The notes beneath the pieces were generated by a model that worked only from the letters and a program-made list of their open reading frames with translations, searched no databases and had not been told where the DNA came from. From contig CP142452.1 in the NCBI GenBank assembly GCA_038049695.1, positions 33,282,501-33,346,500 on the forward strand: a DNA stretch of 64,000 nt, in the 5' to 3' direction. Numbering within the stretch: the first letter of the stretch is position 1; each line of letters starts with the position of its first letter. The position numbers were made by a program, and so were the translations under genes. Shown one piece after another: positions 55,301 to 64,000 of this stretch. This DNA is from Cinnamomum chago. Its lineage: Eukaryota > Streptophyta > Magnoliopsida > Laurales > Lauraceae.

Positions 55301-56639
55301 AAATCCTCTATGTTTGCTTCAAATTCTTTTTCCAAGAGTCTATTTGTGAACCGTCAGTTTCGTCAAGTTACTCTACCTTCGAGCAAAGATCACGAGCCTA
55401 TTTTTTATTTTTCCCGGGACCATTTCCTTTTCTTGAACTCTGCGGGCCGTTTTCAAGCCTAAGTGTTGGAAAATCCTATGCTTACACTTCTAATTCACTA
55501 ACCGGGAGTCCTATTTGCGATCCGTCAGTTCCGTCAAGTTACCCTACCCTCAAGCGAAGTGCTCTAGTCGGTTTTCGATTTTTCCAAGGGCCGTTTCATG
55601 TTTCGAACCCCCTGCCGGCCGTTTTCAAGCCTAAGTGTTGGAAAATTCTGTTTTTTCAGTTCTAATTCTCTAACGGGGAGTCCTATTTGCGAACCGTCAG
55701 TTCCATCAAGTTACTCTACCCTCGATAAAAGTTCTCAAGCTGGTTTTCTATTTTTCCGGTGTCGGTTTCCAGTTCCAGACCCCCGTCGGGCCGTTTTCGA
55801 GCCTACGTGTTGGAAAATCCTATGTTTTCGCTTCTAATTCTCTAACCGGGAGTCCTATTTGCGACCGTCAGTTCCGTCAAGTTACTCTACCCTCGAGCGA
55901 AGTGCTCAATTTTTTAAGGGGCGTTAATTTACTCTACATTCGTACGAAGTCCTCGTGCCGGTTTGCAGTTTTTCCGGGGGCCGTTTCCCGTTCTGGACCC
56001 CCGATAGGGCGTTTTCGATCCTAATTGTTGAAAAATCCTATGTTTTCGCTTCTAATTCTCTAACCGAGAGTTGTATTTGTGAACCGTTAGTTTCGTCAAA
56101 TTACTCAACCCTCAAGCGAAGTGCTCAACCCAGTTTCTGATTTTTCTAGGGGTCGTTTCACATTCCAGACCCCCTGCGAGTCATTTTCGAGCCCAAGTGT
56201 TTTATAAAATCCTATGTTTTCGTTTCTAATTCTCTAACTACGAATCTTATTTGCGAACCGTCAGTTTCGTCAAGTTACTATACCCTCAAGCGAAGTGCTC
56301 AAGCCAGTTTCCAATTTTTCCGTGGGCCGTTTCCCGTTTCGGACCCCCGACGGGTCGTTTTCGAGCTCAAGTGTTGGAAAATCCTATGCTTTCGCTTCTA
56401 ATTCTCTAACCGGGAGTCCAATTTTAGAACCATCAGTTCTGTCAAGTTACTCAACCCTCGAGAGAAGTGCTCACGCCGGTTTCTGATTCTTTCTAGGGTC
56501 GGTTCTTGTTCCGGACACCCTACTGGCCGTTTTCGAGCCTAAGTGTTGGAAAATCCAATGTTTTCACTTATAATTCTCTAATCGAGAGTCCTATTTGCTA
56601 ACCGTAAGATCTGACAAATTACTCCACCCTCAAGCGATG
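46361..56639 (+). repeat. Satellite array, block 2 (about 60 monomers)
   Basis: Head-to-tail monomers of about 170 bp. Successive TGGAAAAT landmarks near 47321, 47490, 47661, 47831 and 48005 give steps of 169-174. Many monomers contain the dyad CTCGAGC-GAAGT-GCTCGAG (a perfect example is at 51447-51465). Monomers are diverged from one another, and several are shortened by internal deletions (for example near 48615, 51670, 54500, 55280 and 55905). All reading frames here are by-products of the repeat. Confidence 0.94.
56635..56639. repeat. Target site duplication CGATG (left)
   Basis: CGATG from the satellite phrase AAGCGATGTG precedes the LTR start TGTCGCGACC. It is repeated at 59788-59792. 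Confidence 0.85.
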
Positions 56640-59600
56640 TGTCGCGACCCCGGACCGGGTTACCGAGGTCCTAATCCGGGATCGGGACACAAATGATGAT
56701 GATAATAGTGTGATGTGAGAATGGTTAATGATGTACATTTATTTAACTTCCCACAGGTGTCTGCGGTGAGGATATCACAACCATATATGAACATTTCTAT
56801 TAAGTGCGGAAGCGTGTAGCAAATCAAATATTCAATCCATCTCAAATCGTAAAGATAATAATCCAAGTATAGTACCGTATCAGAGTGAACAATGATCATT
56901 AGCATGTTACCCAAAAGTAAGGTTCAAGTTTAAACAAAAGATCATTTAGTTACATTTCCCAAAAATAGAGGCCAACAAGGCCAATATGAACAAAATACCA
57001 ATCCCCAAAAGAATGGTTAAAAGTTTCCCAAAATGTTATCTCTCTCTAGCAATCTAATGTCTACATGACATCATCAACACGCCACTCAACTAACTGCTGC
57101 GGTTCACCGCCCGCCTCCTCGTGCTCCTCCTCGGGGTAACCGACGACGGGACCTGAGTACCAAAGAGTGGGTCAAACGCGACGGTTTGGCAAATGGTAAA
57201 ATACAATGACAATATGATAATAAATGAATTTACCTTCAAGAGCATTTAAACCTGTTTAAATAACAATTTCTATAAACGAGATAAAACATTTATTCAAATA
57301 CGAATGTGCATTATAAAACATGTAAGGTAACCAAGGAAACGGGAAACAAGCAAGATGGCAACCACACGAAGCTAAGTCCTCTATCACTAAAGTGACAGAG
57401 CAATAACTAGGCACTGATCTTAGTCACTCTAGGTGAGGAGAAACAGTGGATCTTATAAATACATATACATGACCACGGTAGCGAGCCGCATTCGGGAACC
57501 ACAGTAGCAATCTGCGGCATCGGGACAAGATCACGGTAATACCGGGTAGCGGGATCCAAACTGTAACTGGCGGGACAAGAGGGGGATCTCCAAGTCGGTG
57601 GATCAGACCAACAGGGTTATCCAAGCTTAGTGGTGCCGACTAATAGGTCAAATAACAAATAGAGACATATGCAAGTAAATCAAGTACAATAAATAAACGG
57701 GCAAGACGGGGGTGCTCAAGGGCACACTGTCGTTTCATGTCGTCCAATGCACTTCAAGACAAGTAACTATTATAAGTGTAATTAAATGCTTTCGGGACAA
57801 CAAGACATGTAGTATAAATATCGGGATCAATAAAGTACAATAAACAATTGAAATCTCGGGTAAAGTATCGGGTTCAAGATTTATTTGAAGTGAATAGGGA
57901 TCCCGTATGTCGATCTAATAATAATTTGGTACTCTTTGAGTTTGGGGACATTTCGGGCTCCTTATACACTTTGAATTTTCAAAACTTCGATTGACATCTT
58001 CGTGATATGGTTTCTTTCTCGGATGGCCTCATACCATGCCTAGTGAATCTGCTTTGACCAACAAAGCTCAGCGCTCGAGCGAACCGGAGAGTTTGCTCGA
58101 GCGAGGAGCTCTCCGGAATGGTTGTCTGGGTAATTTCGGTTACCTTGCGGTCAGATGGCGGTTAGCCGCCGTTGGGTTCGGCTGTTAGCCGTTGGCTGAC
58201 CGCGGTTGGCCTAACAGCAAGACAGGTTACTGGAATTGTAACCGAAATGGTTTGGTTGGCTGGCGGTTAGCCGCCGATGGGTTCGGCGGTTAGCAGCTGA
58301 CTAACCGTTAGGCTGACCGTGCTTTCAGGGGGAAAAATGTTGCTCTCTGGAAAAGTAACCGCGACTATTCGGCTAGCTGGCGGTTAGCCGCCAGTCAGTA
58401 GACGGTTAGCCGACAGGTGACCGCTAGCTGACCGTCAGGTGCGGGAAACACCCACTGTGTTCAGATTTGAGTCCATTTTCCTCCTTAAAACCACTCTCCT
58501 CACTTCCACTTAATCCTTGCCATAAAACTGAGCCAAAAGCTCCTCTAATGCAACTATCTACATTTCTCCACAACTCCAAATGGGTTCATTCCATCACCTC
58601 CTCTATTAACATCAAATCCAATACAAATAAAGAGAGAAGGAAACCATTTCACAATAGAGCACATTTGGTACAAACAAGAAGAAAATAAATGCCATTCACC
58701 AATACACTTATAAGTCATAAATGCACTACCAAACTCTATCATGAATATTTATTTCAAACCAATGCAATAAATAGACATGAGTGGAAAATACCAAAATCAT
58801 TGAAAGCTTATAAAAATCAAATCATCCACTTGCCTTAGGTCTTCTAATGAGCAAATCAAACTCTTATACTCTTCCAAGCCAAAGATTCAAGCTATGAACA
58901 AAATCCCCAAAACAAACAAACCCTAAAATGGTCAAACGATGAAATAGAAAGGGAAACCTTACAATAATGAAGATGAAGCTTCTCTAGGGTTAGAAGAATA
59001 CAATTCTAGAAAATGGGAAGGATTACTTACTTGTAAGGTCCTCTAATGGCAAGAGTAAGCTCAATAAAGATCTTGGAATGGAGGGTTTTCTTCACAAATG
59101 GTATCAATAGAGAGCTATGGTGATGAGGAAGAGAATGGTAACCTCCATTTTGATGTTGGTACAAGATTAGTAGGAGATTGAGATAGAGAGAGCAAGAAGA
59201 AGAAGAAAAGTTGCCAAACAAACCCTAGACTCTCTTTTGTGCTGGAAAAAGGGAAATGGGGAAGATGGGTCTCCTTATATAAGCAATGGAAATGGGTCCC
59301 ACTACTTAAGACATTCAAGGACTAAAATCTTGGCTTTCGGGATCTCGGATGAATTCGACGAAGAAGGAAGAAATGATCGCCGAAATATCTAGTTTCCAAA
59401 AAGTATATGTTTCGCGGGTTTCGAGAATATCAAGTTTTGAGTACAAATTTAGTGTACAATGACTGTTTTGCCCTCAAGGCTATGAAATCGGGTTTCGGGA
59501 TCTCGAACGGGGACGGGATCAACAGGAAAGTTGTAGGGATTATCAATACAAATAAAATGGAATTAAAATAATGAATGCAAAAATCTCCGATAAATCCTCA

Positions 59601-59787
59601 AGCGCATGCAAAGTCATAAAGAAGGAACCCCCAAAGGGCCCCCACTAAGAACAAGCAAGTAAAATTCCCCAAAACTATATCTAAAGCTATTCCAAGCCCA
59701 ACCTAACCAAAATCCACTAAACAAGCTTAGAACTAAAACACAACTTAATCAATACTAATCGGGTTCACTCGGGTCGGGGGTCTTACA
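56640..59787 (-). mobile_element. Solo LTR of another family, 3,148 bp, in satellite
   Basis: The termini are TGTCGCGACCCCGG and GGTCTTACA with CGATG on both sides. Read on the minus strand it begins TGTAAGACCCCCGACC and has TATATAAGG near 59270 followed by a CT-rich stretch, which favours minus orientation. It has no PBS, PPT or coding domain, so it is a solo LTR or a small non-autonomous element. The length and TGT..GACCCC ends suggest a Ty3/gypsy element, with the lineage uncertain. A GC-rich palindromic repeat is at 58145-58440. The two ends are imperfect inverted copies of each other for about 15 bases. Confidence 0.75.
58145..58440. repeat. GGCGGTTAGCCGCC inverted-repeat cluster
   Basis: Three spaced copies of the stem-loop GGCGG-TTAG-CCGCC lie near 58157, 58262 and 58379, roughly 105-117 bp apart. 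Each is embedded in GGTTAGC/GCTAACC/CTGACCG variants. The tract is much more GC-rich than the rest of the LTR and resembles a tandem repeat whose unit is about 110 bp. Confidence 0.7.
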
Positions 59788-59792
59788 CGATG
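59788..59792. repeat. Target site duplication CGATG (right)
   Basis: Matches 56635-56639. The satellite continues directly with TGCTCGATCCGG. Confidence 0.85.
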
Positions 59793-62700
59793 TGCTCGAT
59801 CCGGTTTTTGATTTTTCCAGGGGCCTTTTCGCGTTTTGGACCCCCTACTGACCGTTTTGAAGCCTAATTATTGGAAAATCCAATGTTTTCGCTTCTAATT
59901 CTCTAACCGGAGGTCCTATTTGTGAACCGTCAGATCCGCCAAGTTACTCTACCATAGAGCGAAGTGCTCGAGCCGGTTTTAAATTTTTCTAGGGGCAATT
60001 TCTTGTTTCGGACCCCCTGCGGGCCGTTTTCAAGCCTAAGTGTTAGAAAAGCCTATATTTTCGCTTCTAATTCTCTAATCTTGAGTTGTATTAGGAAACC
60101 TTTAGTTCCTTTAAGTTACTCTACCCTCGAGCGAAGTGCTCGGGCCAGTTTTTGATTATTTTAAGGGCCGTTTCCCTTTCCGGAACAACTACGGGCCGTT
60201 TTCAAGCCTAAGTGTTGAAAAATCTGATGTTTTCGCTTCTAATTCTATGACCGGAAATTGTATTTGCGAAACGTCAGTACTGTCAAGTTATTCTACCCTC
60301 GAGCGTAGTGCTCAATCTGGTTTTCAATTATTTCGGGGGTCGTTTCCCGTTCCGGACCCCGGCAGGGCGTTTTTGAACCTAAGTGTTGGAAAATCCTTTG
60401 TTTTCACTTCTAATTCTCTAACCGGCACTCCTATTTGTGAGCCGTCAGTTCCGTTAAGTTACTCTACATTCGCGCGAAGTCCTCGCGCCGGTTTCCATTT
60501 TTTCAGGGGGCCGTTTCCCGTTCAATAACCTCGGAAGGCCGTTTTCGATCCTAAGTGTTGGAAAAACCTATGTGTTCGCTTCTAATTCTCTAACCGAGAG
60601 TTGTATTTGCGAACCGTCAATTCCGTCAAATTATTGAACCCTCGAGTGAAGAGCTCAACCCATTTTCTGATATTTCCAGGGGCCGTTTCACATTCCGGAC
60701 CCCCTGCGAATCGGTTTCAAGCCCAAGTGTTTTAAAATCATATGTTTTCGTTTCTAATTCTCTAACCGTGAGTCTGATTTGTGAACCGTCAGTTCCGTCA
60801 AGTTACTCTACCCTCGAGTAAATTGCTCGAGGCAATTTTCAATTTTTTCAGGGGCCGTTTCCCTTTTCGGATCCCGTACGGCCCGTTTTCTCACCTAAGT
60901 GTTGGAGAATCCTATGTTTTCGCTTCGAATTCTTTAATCGGAAGTCCTATTTGCGAACAGTCAGTTCCGTTAAGTTACTCCACCCTCGAGTGAAGTGCAC
61001 GAGCTGGTTTTCAATTTGTTCTGGGGCCGTTTCCCATTCCGAACCCCTGTCGGGCCGTTTTCGAGCCTAAATGTCAGAAAATCTTCTGTTTGATTCAAAT
61101 TCTCTTTCCAAGAGTCCTATTTGCGAACCGTCAGTTTCGTCAAGTTACTCTACCTTCGAGCAAAGTGCACGAGCCTATTTTTGATTTTTTCAGGGACCAT
61201 TTCCCTTTTTGGAACTTTACGGGCCGTTTTCAAGCCTAAGTGTTAGAAAATCATATGCTTTCGCTTCTAATTCACTAACCGAGAGTCCTATTTGCGATCC
61301 ATCAGTTCCGTCAAGTTACTCTTCCCTCGAATGAAGTGCTCCAGTCGGTTTTCGATTTTTCTAGGGGCCGTTTCACATTTCGGACCCCCGACGGCCGTAT
61401 GCAAGCCTAAGTATTGGAAAATCCTGTGTTTTCAGTTTTAATTCTCTAACCGGGAGTCCTATTTGCGAACCGTCAGTTCCATTAAGTTACTCTACCCTCG
61501 ATAGAAGTGTTCGAGCTGGTTTTTTATTTTTCCTGCGACCGTTTCCAGTTCCAGACCCCCGTCGGGCCGTTTTCGAGCCTAAGTGTTGGAAAATCCTATG
61601 TTTTAGCTTCTAATTCTCTAACCGGCACTCCTAATTATGAACCGCCATTACCGTTAAGTTACTCTACATTCGTGCGAAGTTCTCGCGCCGGCTTCCATTT
61701 TTTCAGGGGACCGTTTCTCGTTCTAGAACCTCGGCAGGCCATTTTCGATCCTAAGTGTTGGAAAATCCTATGTTTTTGCTTCTAATTCTCTAACTGAGAG
61801 TTGGATTTGGGAACCGTCAGTTTCATCAAATTACTCAACCCTCGAGCGAAGTGCTTCGCCCATTTTCTAATTTTTCCGGGGGCCGTTTCACATTCCGGAC
61901 CCCCTGCGAACCGGTTTCGAGCCCAAGTGTATTAAAATCCTATGTTTTCGCCTCTAATTCTCTAATTGCGAGTCTTATTTGCGAACCGTCAGTTCCGTCA
62001 AGTTACTCTACCGTCGAGCTAAGTGCTCAAGCCGATTTTCAATTTTTTCAGGGGCCGTTTCCCTTTCCGGACCCCCTTCGGCCCGTTTTCTAGCCTAGGT
62101 GTTGGAGAATCCAATGTTTTCACTTCGAATTCTCCAATCGGAAGTCCTATTTGCGAACAGTCAGTTTCGTCAAGTTATTCCACCCTCGAGCGAAGTGCAC
62201 GAGCCGATTTTCAATTTTTTCGGGGGCCGTTTCCCATTTCGAACCCCTGTCGGGCCGTTTTCGAGCCTAGGTGTCGGAAAATCCTCTATTTTTGCTTCAA
62301 ATTCTCTTTCCAAGAGTCCTATTTGTGAACCGTCAGTTTCGTTAAGTTACTCTACCTTCGAGCAAAGTGCACGAGCCCGTTTTTTCAAGCCTAAGTGTTG
62401 GAAAATCCTATGCTTTCGATTCTAATTCACTAACCGGGAGTCTTATTTGCGATCCGTCAGTTCCGTCAAGTTACTCAACCCTCGAGCGAAGTGCTCTAGT
62501 CGGTTTTCATTTTTTCCAAGGTCCGTTTCACTTTTCGGACCCCCTGTCGGCCGTTTTCATGCCTAAGTGTTGTAAAGTCCTCTGTTTTCAGTTCTAATTC
62601 TATAACCGGGAGTCCTATTTGCGAACCGTCAGTTCCATCAAGTTACTCTACCCTCGATAGAAGTGCTGGAGCTGGTTTTCTATTTTTCCGGTGACCGTTT

Positions 62701-64000
62701 CTAGTTCCCAACCCCCGTCAGGCCATTTTCGAGTGAAGTGCTCGACCCGGTTTTCGATTATTTTTAGGGCCATTTCGCTTTCTGGAATTGCTACAGGCTG
62801 TTTTCAAGCCTAAGTGTTGGAAAATTTGATGTTTTCACTTCTAATTCTATGACCAGGAATTGTATTTGTGAAAGTCAGTACAGTCAATTTATTCTACCCT
62901 CAAGCGAAGTGCTAGAGCCGGTTTCGAATTTTTCCGGGCCCTTTACCCGTTCCGGACCTCCGACGGGCCGTTTTCGAGCTCAAGTGTTGGAAATCCTATG
63001 TTTTTGTTTCTAATTCTCTAACTGGGAGACCTATTTGATAACCGTCAGTTCCGTCAAGTTTCTCTACCGTCGAGCGAAGTGCTCGAGCCGGTTTTCAATT
63101 TTTTATGGGCCGTTTCCCGTTTCGGAATTGCTACGGGCCATTTTCAAGCATAAGTGTTGGAAAATCTTATGTTTTCTCTTCTAATTCTCTGACCGAGAGT
63201 TGTATTTGCAAACCAACAGTACCGTCAAGTTATTCTACCCTTGAGAGAAGTGCTTGGGCCGGTTTTCGTTCTTTCCAGGGGCCACTTCCCATTCCGAAAC
63301 TCTACGGGCCGTTTTCGATCCTAAGTGTTGGAAAATCCTATGTTTTCGCTTCTAATTCTCTATCCGGGAGTCCTATTTGTGAACCATCAGTTCCGTCAAG
63401 TTATTCTACCCTCGAGCAAAGTGCTCGAGCCAATTTTTTATTTTTACAGGGGCCGTTTCCCTTTCCGGACCCCCGACGGCCCGTTTTCTAGCCTAAGTGT
63501 TGGAGAATCCTATGTTTTCGCTTCGAATTCTCTAATCGGAAGTCCTATTTATGAACAGTCAGTTCCGTCAAGTTAGTCCACCCTCGAGCGAAGTGCACGA
63601 ACAAGTTTTCCATTTTTTTCAAGGGTCGTTTCCCGTTCCGAACCCCAGTCGCGCCGTTTTCGAGCCTAAGTGTCTGAAAATCGTCTATTTTTGCTTCAAT
63701 TTTTTTTTCCAAGAGTCCTATTTGCGAGCCGTCAGTTTCGTCAAGTTACTTACCTTCGAGCAAACTGCACGAGCCTATTTTTTATTTTTCCAGGGACCAT
63801 TTCCCTTTCTGGAACTCTACCGACCGTTTTCAAGCCTGAGTGTTGGAAAATCCTATGCTTGCACTTCTAATTCACTAACCGGGAGCCCTATTTGCGATCC
63901 GTCGGTTTCGTCCAGTTACTCTACCCTCGAGGGAAGTGCTCCAGTTAGTTTTCTATTTTTTCAGGGGCCGTTTCACTTTCGGGACCCCCTGCCGGCAGTT
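59793..64000 (+). repeat. Satellite array, block 3, with higher-order periodicity
   Basis: About 25 further monomers in the same orientation continue past the window edge. Variant monomers recur at multi-monomer steps. The type with TTGGAGAATCC and TCGGAAGTCC lies near 60900, 62100 and 63495. The following type with GAAGTGCACGAG is near 60980, 62182 and 63578, and the type with CTTTCCAAGAGTCC is near 61094, 62296 and 63695. The steps are about 1.2 kb (7 monomers) and 1.4 kb (8 monomers). Confidence 0.93.

Noticed and set aside
46379-56486. Many plus-strand frames of 60-176 codons with a shared peptide (FASNSLTGSPICEPSVPSSYSTLERSA-like)
   Set aside because: They follow the satellite period, start and stop at random monomer differences and occur in several frames. 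They are not a protein family.
58467-59318. Short frames in the 3.1-kb solo LTR (62-73 codons, both strands)
   Set aside because: No domain, composition follows the AT-rich or CT-rich background, and the region is non-coding LTR.

Overview
This window is nuclear DNA from a flowering plant, probably a eudicot, and it is almost entirely repeat DNA. The supporting signs are Ty1/copia retroelements primed by initiator tRNA-Met, a CACTA (En/Spm-type) terminus, an L1-type plant LINE whose ORF1 carries a DUF4283-like domain and a zinc knuckle, and a plant GH17 beta-1,3-glucanase exon. No intact cellular protein-coding gene is supported. The only host gene visible is the broken GH17 pseudogene. The species cannot be named from the sequence.

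Layout. (1) 1-1445: the 3' end of a minus-strand copia element, with a small coiled-coil ORF of unknown function antisense to it. (2) 1446-~9790: a decayed minus-strand copia element of likely SIRE lineage (gag, protease, integrase, RT, RNase H, PBS and 5' LTR). A plus-strand solo LTR (1695-3920, target duplication CTTAG) splits its RNase H. (3) 10205-11705: satellite, a CACTA-end segment and CACTA subterminal repeats, all in reverse orientation. (4) 12902-19754: GH17 pseudogene interrupted by a 5.8-kb LINE (13416-19263) with a 12-bp target duplication. (5) 20049-22462: two LTR-like fragments. (6) 22463-23640: a CACTA terminus with subterminal repeats and an end segment, an inverted copy of region 3. 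(7) 23641-64000: a satellite of about 170-bp monomers, split by two insertions.

The first satellite insertion is the main feature of the window. A solo LTR (24930-46355, target duplication AGTTT) sits in a satellite monomer. Inside that LTR (target duplication CCGGC) sits a 19.2-kb tandem array, LTR-int-LTR-int-LTR-int-LTR, of a non-autonomous gag-only retrotransposon (25149-44385). Its three internal regions are each exactly 4,004 bp. Its four LTRs differ in length only by a poly-G run. Each internal region encodes one intact 519-residue Gag-like protein without protease, integrase or RT. The second insertion (56640-59787, target duplication CGATG) is a 3.1-kb solo LTR of another family.

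The nesting gives a relative order: satellite, then solo LTR, then tandem array; GH17, then LINE; copia, then solo LTR. The gag-only element would need polymerase functions from a related SIRE-type element elsewhere, because the copy at 1.4-9.8 kb carries several stops and frameshifts. All element boundaries come from reading TG...CA termini, target duplications, PBS and PPT directly. Family and lineage names rest on recognised motifs, not on a database search.
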